This document shows, one piece after another, positions 7,356 through 17,007 of a stretch of DNA of 28,370 nt. The DNA comes from CAYMRB01 sp964392615. GTDB taxonomy: Bacteria > Planctomycetota > UBA8108. Numbering within the stretch: position 1 is the stretch's first letter; each line of letters begins with the position of its first letter. Position numbers and translations under genes: made by a program. The DNA is taken from NCBI GenBank assembly GCA_964392615.1, contig CAYMRB010000073.1, positions 1 to 28,370 on the forward strand, written 5' to 3'. A model generated the notes under the pieces. That model was not told the origin of the DNA, made no database searches, and saw nothing but the letters and a program-made list of their open reading frames with translations.

Positions 7356-10300
7356 TTGCCAGCCAATACCAAAATCACGCGTCTAATCGCCGGCCTGCTG
7401 TTCGCTTGGTGCCTGATTGGAACTCGGCTCGCCGTCGCCCAGAGCCCGCTTCCGAACACGCAGTCCTGGCGCATGCAGAACTTGCTCGGTGACTCCGGCC
7501 TGCAGGACCGAGCGGTCTTCGGGCTCGACTTCCTCGTCGACGGCACGGTATGGATCGCAGCGTCGGACGGCTTGTACCGCTACGACGGCTACCGCTGGCA
7601 GCGCTACACGATCGAGGATGGCCTGCCGAGCAACTTCGTCCGCGCCGTGCTGGTCGCCAGCGACGGGCGACTCTGGGTCGGCACCGATCGCGGCGCCGGC
7701 GTCTTCCACTGGCGTGACGAGCCGACGCGCTACGATCCGGTCGGCGGGGCCTCCGGTCAGCTCGCCGGGCCGAGCGTGCGCGCGATTCGGGAGGACGATG
7801 ACGGTACGCTCTGGTTCGCGTGCGATCACTGGCCGGACCGTCTCGTCACGGCGGGCCTGACATCGTTGCGAGGCGGTCGTTGCGAGACGTGGCGCGAGGC
7901 GGACGGCTTGCCTACCGATCACGTCCAAGATCGGTACACCGACTCACGCGGTCGCACCTACGTCCTCACGGAAAAGGGCCTCGCGGAGCGTCGTGACGGC
8001 CGGTGGGTCGATCCCCTCGAGGAAGCGGGTTTGGCGGATCACGACGACGTCGTCTGGTCGATGGCGGAAGGACCGCGCGCGGGTCTCGTCGTCGCCTGCT
8101 CGAACGGCTACTACGTCCATCGAGCGGGCTCGTGGGAAAAGCTCCCCGCTCTCGACAGCGAGCGCCCGGTCCACCTGATCTCTACGAACGACGGCTCGGT
8201 GCTGTCGTGCACGAACGCGCCGTACGCGCGGTTTGTCGAGCTGGTCGGCGATCGAATCGTCGACGCCAGCGATGCGATCCCGGGCTTCGTGGGCTCGCTC
8301 AACGTGCTCGCCGAAGCTCCGGACGGCGCGGTCTGGGCCGCGGGCTACAACTTCCTGGTGCGCTGGGAACGCCTCGGCGGCGAGTGGATCGTGTACGAGA
8401 ACGCTCCCGCTCCCCGCGTGCGGGACGGTCACGGCGGCATCTGGATGGCCGGCGGCTACCGAGTGGCTCGCACCGCGGGCGACGTGGTTCACGTCCAGCC
8501 GCAGTACACGTCGTTCCTCGCCGCTGGACCGCGCGGCGACCTCTGGCTGCTCGCGCCAGGCGGCGTCGCGCGGGCCGTCGACGGAAAACCCGTCGTCCAC
8601 GCGCTGCCGGACGGCCTCCGGGAAACCGACGAGCTCTACCGCTGCGACGCCGAGGGCAAGCTCTGGATCATCACGAAAAGCTCGGCGCGGATTCTGCGCC
8701 TGGCCGACGCGGAGTGGATCGAGCTCGAGGCACCGCCGCTGTTGCCGCGAGAGACGATCGTCAGTGCCGTTCCGGACCCGGCGAGCGGCATGTGGTGCGT
8801 CGCCGGCGCGGGCGAGGGACGGTCGCGAACCTATCGCGTCCTGCGCGTCGCGGACGACGGCATGGAGGCGATTCCGCTCGACATGGCCGCCGGCTGGAAG
8901 CGACGACCGGGATTCCTGGTCGATGGCGCAGGCTCGCTGTGTACCTGGGGGCGGTTCGGGGCGAGCCGCGGCACGCGCGGCCGACTTGGTATCGATTGGC
9001 GTCCCATCGAGACACTTCCCGGACGCCGCGCGATCTTCGGACTCGCATGCGGAGAGTCGCTCTGGATCGCGTGCGACGGCGTGATGGGCGGAAGCTCGGG
9101 CCTCGTACGCTATCACGGCGGGCAACGGGACGTGTTCGACTACCCGTCGACGCACTTCACGGGCCTGGAGTTCGGCGAGCGGGGGTATGTCAGCTACGGC
9201 AATCACCTTTGCGTCGTCGACGGACAGCCTGACAGCATGCCGAGGCGCCTGTATGTTCCCGGCGACTACCGCTCGGACGCAGTCGTCAGCGACGGCACCG
9301 GAGCGCTGTGGATGCGCCTCGGGCCGCGCGTCGCCCGATACCGACCCGACGGCGAGCGTCCGGAGACCATCGTGACGGCTGCTGACGAGACGGTCGTCGA
9401 TGGCGACAGCCTCACGGTCGTCGTGCGAGCCGTCGAGCGGTTCGTGTCGAGCGAGTCGTCGCGCAGCTTCGGCGTCTCGACGCGACTCGACCAGGGCAGC
9501 TGGTCGGGGTTCCGCCCGCTCGGATCGGGAGAGATCACGCTGTCCGACCTTGCGATCGGAAAGCACCAGCTGTTCGTCCGAGTGCGCGACGAGGGAGAGG
9601 ATGTCGATGCGACGCCGGCGGTCGTGACTTTCGATGTCATCCCCGTTCCGGTCCAGCTGCGCTGGTGGTTCGCTCCTGGCGTCGGCGCGCTGCTGGTCCC
9701 CCTGATCATCCTGCTGCTGATCAGCGTGATCCGACGCCGCCGCATCGCCGGCCACGCTGTCCGCCTCGAACAGACCGTCGCAAGCCGCACACGCGATCTG
9801 CGCGCGAGCGAGCGGAAGTACCACAGCCTGTTCCGCCATTCCGACGGCGCGGTCTTCCTCCTCGATGCCCAGGGACGGATCGAGGACTGCAACGATACCG
9901 CCGAGCAGACCCTCGGCATCTGCGGCGACGAGGTCAGGGGGCACGACATCGCCGAGCTCTTCGTCGACGAGCGCGACGTGCGTCCGGCATTGGACGAGCT
10001 CTTCCGCGGCGGTCGCGTCCGCGATGTGACGACCAGGGTTCGCGGGTCCGGCGACGAAGTCCGCGATGTGATCTTGTCGGCGAGCTCCCGTAGAGAACGC
10101 GAGGACGACGACGATGCCACGACGACCGAGAGCCCGGGATACCAGCTCTTCCTGCGGGATGTCACGAGACAGAAACGTCTCGAGGAGCGGGTCCAGCAGA
10201 GCCGGAAGATGGAGGCCATCGGCCGGGTCGCCGCGGGAGTCGCGCACGACTTCAACAATGTCCTGACGATCATCTCCGGATACGGGACTCTGCTCGCGGA

Positions 10301-11339
10301 GCGCCTCGGCGATCGCGCGGCGCTGAAGACCGGCCTTCAGTCGATCCTCGAGGCCAGCGCTCGCGCGAGTCGGTTGACCGAGCAGCTACAAGTCTTGGGC
10401 TCCAGCCCCATCGCGCGGGCGCAGGTCGTGGACGTCCGCGCCGTCGTCAACGGATTGGCTCCGATGATCGACCCGGCGCTCGGCGGCGTCATCGAGCTGA
10501 CACGCGAACTGGCCGATGGCTGCTGCGTGTCCATCGATCAGGAGCAGCTCGAGAGGGTCCTCCTCAACCTCGTCGTCAACGCATGCGATGCGATGCCGGA
10601 CGGAGGGGACCTCCGCATCGCCGTGCGAGGCCTGCGGGTCGCTCCGGACAGCGAGGCCGATGCTCCGAACCCCGGCGACTACGTGCTTCTCGAGGTCAGC
10701 GACAGCGGTCCGGGAATCGACCGCGAGATCGTGCCGAAGATCTTCGAGCCGTTCTTTACCACGAAGAGCCGCGCGCGAGCGCGAGGGCTCGGACTGGCGA
10801 CGGTCTATGCGATCGTAACGGCGTGGGGCGGCGAGGTCGCCGTCGAGAGCCCCGACTCCGGCGGGACGACCTTCCGCGTGCTCCTCCCGCGCACGTCGGA
10901 TCTTCCGGCTTCTCGTCAGCGAGAGGGCAACGACGCGCCCGGACCGCGCGGGAGCGAGACGATTCTGATCGCGGACGACGACGGCCAGATCCTCTGCGTC
11001 CTGTCCGAAGTGCTCCGCGAGGTCGGATACAGCGTGCTGACAGCGCGCGATTCCTTCGAGGCGCTCGACGTGGTGGCGCAGGACGACGTCGAGATCGACA
11101 TTCTCGTCAGCGACGTCGTCATGCCCGGAATGGACGGCCGTGAGCTCGCCGACCGCCTCCGAGAGGAGAATCCCGACCTCCCCGTGCTCTTCATCACGGG
11201 CTACGACGGCCCCGTCGGCCGGCGCGCCGGCCGTGAACCGGCTCTCGCTCCGCTTCTCCGCAAGCCCTTCCTGCCATCGGACTTCGTCCGCCGCGTGCGC
11301 GAGGTGCTGGACTCGACACTCGCTTCCCGCGACGAGTAG
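7356..11339 (+). CDS. Hybrid sensor histidine kinase with two-component propeller sensor and receiver
   Basis: The start is TTG at 7356: an in-frame TGA at 7335 excludes anything further upstream, and GGAG (7342-7345) gives proper spacing. The 1327 residues begin with a signal peptide/TM segment (ends near AVAQ, 29). A long beta-propeller region (about 35-660) has Reg_prop-type repeats such as DGTVWIAASDGLYRYDG and DGRLWVGTDRGAGVF, followed by a Y_Y_Y-like sandwich (about 675-765). A TM helix spans 770-793. Next are PAS (about 817-945), HisKA with H964 in GVAHDFNN, an HATPase with NLVVNACDAM (about 1071), DSGPGID and GLGLATVY, and a C-terminal receiver (about 1201-1322) with phospho-acceptor D1253 in VSDVVMPGMDG and Lys in LLRKPF. 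The architecture resembles hybrid two-component systems that sense glycans in Bacteroidetes, but it ends in a receiver and has no HTH output, so a separate partner is needed. The ATPase G2 box reads RARARGLGL. Confidence 0.95.
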   Translation: MPANTKITRLIAGLLFAWCLIGTRLAVAQSPLPNTQSWRMQNLLGDSGLQDRAVFGLDFLVDGTVWIAASDGLYRYDGYRWQRYTIEDGLPSNFVRAVLVASDGRLWVGTDRGAGVFHWRDEPTRYDPVGGASGQLAGPSVRAIREDDDGTLWFACDHWPDRLVTAGLTSLRGGRCETWREADGLPTDHVQDRYTDSRGRTYVLTEKGLAERRDGRWVDPLEEAGLADHDDVVWSMAEGPRAGLVVACSNGYYVHRAGSWEKLPALDSERPVHLISTNDGSVLSCTNAPYARFVELVGDRIVDASDAIPGFVGSLNVLAEAPDGAVWAAGYNFLVRWERLGGEWIVYENAPAPRVRDGHGGIWMAGGYRVARTAGDVVHVQPQYTSFLAAGPRGDLWLLAPGGVARAVDGKPVVHALPDGLRETDELYRCDAEGKLWIITKSSARILRLADAEWIELEAPPLLPRETIVSAVPDPASGMWCVAGAGEGRSRTYRVLRVADDGMEAIPLDMAAGWKRRPGFLVDGAGSLCTWGRFGASRGTRGRLGIDWRPIETLPGRRAIFGLACGESLWIACDGVMGGSSGLVRYHGGQRDVFDYPSTHFTGLEFGERGYVSYGNHLCVVDGQPDSMPRRLYVPGDYRSDAVVSDGTGALWMRLGPRVARYRPDGERPETIVTAADETVVDGDSLTVVVRAVERFVSSESSRSFGVSTRLDQGSWSGFRPLGSGEITLSDLAIGKHQLFVRVRDEGEDVDATPAVVTFDVIPVPVQLRWWFAPGVGALLVPLIILLLISVIRRRRIAGHAVRLEQTVASRTRDLRASERKYHSLFRHSDGAVFLLDAQGRIEDCNDTAEQTLGICGDEVRGHDIAELFVDERDVRPALDELFRGGRVRDVTTRVRGSGDEVRDVILSASSRREREDDDDATTTESPGYQLFLRDVTRQKRLEERVQQSRKMEAIGRVAAGVAHDFNNVLTIISGYGTLLAERLGDRAALKTGLQSILEASARASRLTEQLQVLGSSPIARAQVVDVRAVVNGLAPMIDPALGGVIELTRELADGCCVSIDQEQLERVLLNLVVNACDAMPDGGDLRIAVRGLRVAPDSEADAPNPGDYVLLEVSDSGPGIDREIVPKIFEPFFTTKSRARARGLGLATVYAIVTAWGGEVAVESPDSGGTTFRVLLPRTSDLPASRQREGNDAPGPRGSETILIADDDGQILCVLSEVLREVGYSVLTARDSFEALDVVAQDDVEIDILVSDVVMPGMDGRELADRLREENPDLPVLFITGYDGPVGRRAGREPALAPLLRKPFLPSDFVRRVREVLDSTLASRDE

Positions 11340-11428
11340 CAGTCCGTCTGCAAGAAAGACTCCGAGTGCGGAAGCGAGACGTTTCGTTCGAGATCGAGGC
11401 GCCAGGAGAATACGATACGTAAGTGCCA

Positions 11429-11471
11429 GTCGGCGGTGTCGACGCTCGATGCGCCGACGGGAGGTCGTCGG
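11429..11471 (+). promoter_or_regulatory. Two overlapping hairpins in the leader of the CotH gene
   Basis: Stem A pairs GTCGGCG (11429-11435) with CGCCGAC (11452-11458). Stem B pairs CCGACG (11454-11459) with CGTCGG (11466-11471) around the loop GGAGGT. The two share bases 11454-11458, so they cannot form together. They lie 32-74 bases before the preferred start at 11503. This could be chance in GC-rich DNA. Confidence 0.2.
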
Positions 11472-11502
11472 AGGTCTCGCGAGTTCTGGAGCGAGGTCGA
11501 AC

Positions 11503-14500
11503 ATGGACGGGACGGGTAGGAATCGTCGAGCGCTGCGGTTCGCGGCCTTCGGCGCCGTGTGGCTGCTCTGCGGCGAGCTGCTCGCGCAGGAGGACCTCCT
11601 CATTCCCCGCAGCTCGACGTGGCGGTTCCTCGCCGGTCGCGCCGAACCGTCCGAGCCGCTCGGCGCTTGGCGCGAGATCGAGTTCACCGACAGCGGCTGG
11701 GAAGAGCTGCCCGCTCCGTTCGGATTCAACGACGGACCGTTCGGCACCGACCTCGCGACCTTCGATCCGCCGATGCGACGCGCGTACTCCTCGATCTACC
11801 TGCGCCACGACTTCGCGATCGACAATCCCCCGGAGGTACGCGAGCTTCGCGTCCATGCCGACTACGACGACGGCTTCGTCGTGTGGATCAACGGCGTCGA
11901 GGTCTTGCGCGTCAACGTCGACGGCGAGCCCGGCGAGCACGTCCCCTTCGACGGCGGCGCGCGCCGCGGACGCGAATCGGGCGAATACGAAGAGTTCATC
12001 ATCGCGGATCCGTCGAGCGTTCTCGTTCCGGGGCGGAACGTCCTCGCCGTCCACGCGCTCAACGTCAGCGTCAGCAGTAACGACTTCAAGATCGACCTCG
12101 ATCTCGTCGACCCGTTCGGGCCGGACGTCACCCCACCCGTCGTTCGCTCGATCGCGCCGCGCCCGGGTGCGAGGGTGCGCGAGCTGACGTCGATTCAGGT
12201 CGCGTTCGATGAAGGCGTCACGGGCGTCGACGCGTCGGACTTGCTCATCGGCGGCAACTCCGCCGTCGCCGTCGCCGGTTCCGGCGCCGGGCCGTACGTG
12301 TTCTCGTTCCCCTCCGTTCCGTTCGGCGCGGTGAACGTCGCGTGGTCCGCGGATCATGACATCGTCGATCTCGCGCGCACGCGCAATGCGTTCGGAGGCG
12401 GCGCATGGACGTACTCGATCGACGCAGACGCTCCGGACCCGATCCAGATCAACGAGATCGTCGCGGTCAACTACGACTCGCTCATCGATGAGGACGGCCT
12501 GACGCCGGACTGGATCGAGATCGCCAACCTCGGCGCAGAGCCGGTCGATCTGGGGGGCTGGTCGCTCTCCGACGATCCGCTCGATTCGGAGAAGTGGATT
12601 TTCCCCGATGTGACGATCGCGCCGGGCGAGTATCTCGTCCTCTTCGCGTCCGGCGCGGACCGCCGCGAGGTCGGCGACGGTCGAGAGCTGCACACGAATT
12701 TCCAGCTCGCCGGCGAGGGCGAGTTCCTCGGTCTGTTCACGCCGGGCTCGCCTCGGGAGCTGGCGTCGGGATTCGACCCGGCGTACCCGCCGCAACGCGG
12801 CGATGTGTCGTTTGGACAGACGCTCGACGGTGACCTGGCGTATTTTGACACGCCGACGCCAGGCGCCGAGAATGCCGCCGCGACCGTGTTCGCGGGCATC
12901 GTCGCAGCGCCGAGCGCGTCTGTGGAGCACGGTTTCTTCACGACGGCATTCTCTCTCGCGCTCGCCTCGACTCCGGCCGACGCAGCGATCTACTACACGC
13001 TCGACGGCAGCGTGCCGACGCCCGACGGGGGCACGCCGTACGTCGCCCCGTTCACGGTCGCCGGCACTCCCGAGCGGGCCGTCGTCACCGTGCGCGCGGT
13101 GGCCTATCGCGACCGATTCCTGCCGTCCCGCACGAGCACGTTCACGTACGTCTTCCCCGAACGCGTCCTCGATCAACCGAACGCCCCCGCGGGCTTCCCG
13201 TCCACGTGGGGCAACGCTCGACGCATTCTCGGCGACTACGAGATGGATCCGGAAGTCCTGGCGAATCCCGACGTCGTCGCACGCGCGCAAGACGGTCTCG
13301 TGTCGATACCGACGCTGAGCATCGTGATGCCGCTGGAGGACCTGTTCGACCCGACCCGCGGCATCTACTCGAACGCCGCTTCCGAGGGCATCGCGTGGGA
13401 GCGCGGATGCTCCGCGGAGCTCATCTATCCGTCAGGCAAGGAGGGATTCCAGATCGATGCCGGGCTTCGCATCCAGGGCGGCAGCAGCACGCGGGACTGG
13501 AAGTCGCCGAAGCTGTCGCTGCGTCTGCTGTTCAAGGGCGACTACGGCGCCGCGAAGCTCGAACACGACCTGTTTCCAGATGCCGCGGTGTCGCGATTCG
13601 ACACGCTCGTCCTCGACGCGGGTCTGAACCTCACGTGGCACCATCCGGGCGCCGATCAGCAAGTCCAGGCGCAGTATGTCCGCGATCAGTTCATCGCCGA
13701 CCGACAAATCGCCGCCGGCTGGGTCGCGCCCCACGGCGTGTTCGTCAATCTGTACGTCAACGGGCTCTTCTGGGGCCTCTACGACTTGCACGAGAAACCG
13801 GACGCGTCGTTTCTCGCCGAGTACTTCGGCGGGCACAAGTTGGAGTACGACGCCATTCGGCACGCAGCCACCAATGTGGTCGACGGCGATTCGAGGGCGT
13901 GGCAGGAGGTTCTCGGTCTGATGCGAGCCGTCGGTGCCGATCCGGATCGTCTCCTCGCGTTGGAGGATCACATCGACATCGACGACCACATCGACTACAT
14001 GATCGCCAACCTCTGGGCCGGCAACACCGACTGGGCACGACACAATTGGTATGTCGGTCGTCGACGCGTCGAAGGAGCGCGTTGGCGGTTCTTCAGCTGG
14101 GACGCGGAGCACGTGCTGAAGTCGCCGGGGGAGAATCGCACGAGCGTCGCGGACGGCGGCAGCCCGGCGGAGATCTACTCCCGCCTGCGCACGAACCCCG
14201 AGTACCGCCTGCGGTTCGCGGATCGCGTGCAGCGGCACTTCTTCGCGGGCGGGCAGTACTGGGTCGACGCCGACGAGCCGTCGTGGGATCCGAACAATTC
14301 GCATCGCAACCGCCCGGCGGCGAGCTACATGGAGCGTATCGACGAGGTCGACACGGCGATTCTTCTCGAGTCGGCCCGCTGGGGCGACTACCGCCGCGCG
14401 CGCCCCTACACGCGCGACGGCGAGTTTCAGCGCGAGCTAGACCGTTTGCTGCGAACCTACTTCCCGAGCCGCTCGCCGACGGTTCTCGAGCAATTCCGTC

Positions 14501-16854
14501 GCACCGGCCTCTTCCCGCGCGTTGCGGCTCCGACGCTGAACCGGCGCGGCGGCGTCGTGCCTGGCGGCTTCGAGCTGACGATGGAGCTGCCGCCCGACAC
14601 CGAAGGAACGATCTGGTTTACGCTCGACGGTAGCGATCCGCGCGTCTACGGAACGGGCGACGTTTCGGCGACCGCGATGCCATCTGCCGAGCCGATCGCT
14701 ATCTGGACGAACTTGACCGTACGAGCCCGCGTCCTCTCGGATACGACGTGGAGCGCGCTCGAGGAAGCCATCTTCACCGTTCCGAGGGTCTACTACGGCC
14801 TGCGCATCACCGAGATCCTGTACAACACGCCGAGCGGTCCGGCTTACGAGTTCGTCGAGCTTGGCAACCTCGGTGACGACATCATCGACCTCTCCGGGAT
14901 GCGCTTCACGGACGGCATCGAGTTCGCGTTCCCGGACGACGTGACGCTCGCTCCCGGTGAGTTCTTCGTCATCGCGGCCGACGCGGAGGCCTTCATGCGC
15001 CGCTATCCCGACGTCGTCTTCGGAGGCGTGTACGCCGGTCAGCTCGCGAACGGCGGCGAGCGGTTGACGATCGAGGATGCCCGTGGACGGCTGGTCGAGA
15101 CCGTCGCGTACGACGACGAGGGGTTCTGGCCGCTGTCTCCGGACGGCTTCGCACACTCGCTCGTGCTCGCGGACGCCGACGGTGATCCGAGCGCGGCCAC
15201 CACGTGGCGGGGGAGCGCGGAGCTGCACGGGTCGCCCGGCGCGGTCGATCCCGCCCCGCCGTGGGGCGAGGTCGTCGTCAGCGAGATCCTCGCGCGCAGC
15301 ACGACGCCGTTCGAGGACGCGATCGAGCTCTGGAATCCGACCGACGCCCCGGTCGACATCGGCGGCTGGTTCCTCAGCGACGACCGTCAGGACCTCGCGA
15401 CGCTCACGAAGTTCCGCATCCCCGACGGCACGGTGATCGAGCCCGGCGGCTTCCGCGTGTTCTACGAGAACGAACTCGACGCGACGCCGGGTGACCCGCG
15501 GAGCTTCGCGCTCGACGGCGCGGGCGATGATGTCTATCTGTCGTCTGCCGACGCGAATCGCGATCTGACGGGGTACATCACCGGCCTGCGATTCCGTGGT
15601 ACGCGAGAGAACGCATCGTACGGGCTCGTGTTCACGAGCGCCGGCGTCGATGTCGCGGCCTTGAGCGCGCCGACATTCGGCGCGGACGTGCCGACGAGCG
15701 TCGAGGAGTTCCGCACGGGCCCCGGGCTGGCCAACGCCGCGCCGGCCGTCGGCCCGGTCGTCATCAACGAGATCTCCTATCACCCGCGACGCGAGGAACA
15801 GGAGTTCGTCGAGCTCTACAACGTCTCCGACGCGCCCGTCGAGCTCTTCGACCCGGCGTCGGGGCGAGGCTGGCGACTGCGCGGTGTGTCGCAGCGCGCT
15901 GACGATGGCCGCTTCGAGTTCCGCCCCGGGGCTCGCATCGAAACGCGTGGCTATCTGCTCGTCGTCGCCGGCGACCCCGAGTTCTTCCGCGCTCGCTACG
16001 CGGTGCCCGATGACGTGCCGATCGTCGGCGCCGCGGGCCGGCTCGATAACGGCGGCGAGATGCTGCGACTGCTCGCGCCAATGCCGGAAGAGGCGGAAGA
16101 GGTGCCGTACCGAGAGGTCGACCACGTTCGGTACGACGACGCGTCGCCGTGGCCGAGCGCCGCCGACGGTGACGGCCCGTCGCTCGAACGCGTCCTGGCC
16201 GCCGAGTACGGCAACGAAGCGCGCAATTGGGAGGCGTCCGGCGCGCCGAACGGAACGCCGGGTCGACGCAACTCGGTCAGCCCCGAGCCGGGCAACGAGC
16301 CGCCGAACGCGGCGTTCATCGTCGAAATCGATTCCGGCCCGGCGCCTCTCGAAGTGCGTTTCGATGCGTCAACGTCTCGCGATGTCGACGGCGATGTCGT
16401 CGCCTTCCGGTGGGACTTCGGCGACGAGACGAGCGCCACCGGCCCCGTCGTCGCACACGTCTACGATCTGGGCGGCGAGTACGACGTCACGCTGACCGCC
16501 ACCGACGACCGCGGCGCCGTCGGGCGCGCGAGCGCGACGATCGCGGTCGAAGACGCGGTGCGCGGCGGACTGCAGACGCCGGGCGACGGCGATCAGGACG
16601 GCACGCTGACGCTGGCCGACGCCGTCTTCGTCCTCGATCGCCTGTTCCGCGGCGTCGTCGATCCGCTGCCGTGCGACGGCGATGCCGTGAACGAGGGCGC
16701 CAGCCTGACGCTGCTCGACATCAACGGCGACGGCAACCTCGACCTGAGCGACCCGATCTTCACGCTCGAGTACCTGTTCCTGCAGGGACCGCCACCCGCG
16801 TTGGGCGCGAGCTGCGTGCGGATCGATGGGTGTCGCGACGTGTGCGCGCGGTAG
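11503..16854 (+). CDS. Giant secreted CotH-kinase-like / lamin-tail-domain / PKD / dockerin protein
   Basis: The ATG at 11503 is preferred over an in-frame ATG at 11449 because a signal peptide (LRFAAFGAVWLLCGELLAQ) follows directly and GAGCGAGG precedes it. The 1783 residues read in order as follows. First is a galactose-binding-like sandwich (about 25-205; YDDGFVVWINGVEVLR). Then come an Ig-like bacterial domain (about 210-310) and lamin tail domain 1 (from about 313; IQINEIVA...WIEIANLGAEPVDLGGWSLSDD). A chitobiase-C-like domain (about 470-555; AAIYYTLDGSVPT) precedes the CotH kinase-like domain (about 600-985; LRIQGGSSTRDWKSPKLSLRL, YVNGLFWGLYDLHEKPDASFL, FFSWDAEHV). A second chitobiase-C-like domain (about 1013-1096) is followed by lamin tail domains 2-4 (from about 1096, 1254, 1416), PKD (about 1600-1685; FRWDFGDETS) and a C-terminal dockerin-like EF-hand pair (DINGDGNLDLSDPIFTLEYLF). 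CotH kinases phosphorylate secreted or spore-coat proteins; activity here is inferred. It is probably exported and surface-associated. Confidence 0.93.
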   Translation: MDGTGRNRRALRFAAFGAVWLLCGELLAQEDLLIPRSSTWRFLAGRAEPSEPLGAWREIEFTDSGWEELPAPFGFNDGPFGTDLATFDPPMRRAYSSIYLRHDFAIDNPPEVRELRVHADYDDGFVVWINGVEVLRVNVDGEPGEHVPFDGGARRGRESGEYEEFIIADPSSVLVPGRNVLAVHALNVSVSSNDFKIDLDLVDPFGPDVTPPVVRSIAPRPGARVRELTSIQVAFDEGVTGVDASDLLIGGNSAVAVAGSGAGPYVFSFPSVPFGAVNVAWSADHDIVDLARTRNAFGGGAWTYSIDADAPDPIQINEIVAVNYDSLIDEDGLTPDWIEIANLGAEPVDLGGWSLSDDPLDSEKWIFPDVTIAPGEYLVLFASGADRREVGDGRELHTNFQLAGEGEFLGLFTPGSPRELASGFDPAYPPQRGDVSFGQTLDGDLAYFDTPTPGAENAAATVFAGIVAAPSASVEHGFFTTAFSLALASTPADAAIYYTLDGSVPTPDGGTPYVAPFTVAGTPERAVVTVRAVAYRDRFLPSRTSTFTYVFPERVLDQPNAPAGFPSTWGNARRILGDYEMDPEVLANPDVVARAQDGLVSIPTLSIVMPLEDLFDPTRGIYSNAASEGIAWERGCSAELIYPSGKEGFQIDAGLRIQGGSSTRDWKSPKLSLRLLFKGDYGAAKLEHDLFPDAAVSRFDTLVLDAGLNLTWHHPGADQQVQAQYVRDQFIADRQIAAGWVAPHGVFVNLYVNGLFWGLYDLHEKPDASFLAEYFGGHKLEYDAIRHAATNVVDGDSRAWQEVLGLMRAVGADPDRLLALEDHIDIDDHIDYMIANLWAGNTDWARHNWYVGRRRVEGARWRFFSWDAEHVLKSPGENRTSVADGGSPAEIYSRLRTNPEYRLRFADRVQRHFFAGGQYWVDADEPSWDPNNSHRNRPAASYMERIDEVDTAILLESARWGDYRRARPYTRDGEFQRELDRLLRTYFPSRSPTVLEQFRRTGLFPRVAAPTLNRRGGVVPGGFELTMELPPDTEGTIWFTLDGSDPRVYGTGDVSATAMPSAEPIAIWTNLTVRARVLSDTTWSALEEAIFTVPRVYYGLRITEILYNTPSGPAYEFVELGNLGDDIIDLSGMRFTDGIEFAFPDDVTLAPGEFFVIAADAEAFMRRYPDVVFGGVYAGQLANGGERLTIEDARGRLVETVAYDDEGFWPLSPDGFAHSLVLADADGDPSAATTWRGSAELHGSPGAVDPAPPWGEVVVSEILARSTTPFEDAIELWNPTDAPVDIGGWFLSDDRQDLATLTKFRIPDGTVIEPGGFRVFYENELDATPGDPRSFALDGAGDDVYLSSADANRDLTGYITGLRFRGTRENASYGLVFTSAGVDVAALSAPTFGADVPTSVEEFRTGPGLANAAPAVGPVVINEISYHPRREEQEFVELYNVSDAPVELFDPASGRGWRLRGVSQRADDGRFEFRPGARIETRGYLLVVAGDPEFFRARYAVPDDVPIVGAAGRLDNGGEMLRLLAPMPEEAEEVPYREVDHVRYDDASPWPSAADGDGPSLERVLAAEYGNEARNWEASGAPNGTPGRRNSVSPEPGNEPPNAAFIVEIDSGPAPLEVRFDASTSRDVDGDVVAFRWDFGDETSATGPVVAHVYDLGGEYDVTLTATDDRGAVGRASATIAVEDAVRGGLQTPGDGDQDGTLTLADAVFVLDRLFRGVVDPLPCDGDAVNEGASLTLLDINGDGNLDLSDPIFTLEYLFLQGPPPALGASCVRIDGCRDVCAR

Positions 16855-16950
16855 CAGTCCTCGTCGCGTCACAGGGCGCCGGTCCCCGTCGCTGCCGCTC
16901 GAATGCCACGATCTCGCATGCCCGCGAGGGCGGCTGCCGATTCGGCGAGA

Positions 16951-16975
16951 GAAACTTGAAACCCTCCTGCCGTCC
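16951..16975 (+). promoter_or_regulatory. Candidate ECF-type promoter of the sigma factor gene
   Basis: GAAACTT (16951-16957) and CGTCC (16971-16975) have the spacing and composition of ECF sigma promoters (a GAAC-like -35 and a CGTC-like -10). The -10 lies 32 bases before the ATG, giving a short leader with a strong GAGGGAG ribosome site. Autoregulation would fit the family, but this is a pattern match only. Confidence 0.3.
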
Positions 16976-17007
16976 GTGGGATCGTTCCTGCTGAGGGAGC
17001 GAAGAGA

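Noticed and set aside
7944..10247. 767-codon open frame antisense to the hybrid kinase
   Set aside because: Shadow of the kinase codon pattern; no domain, signal or plausible ribosome site.
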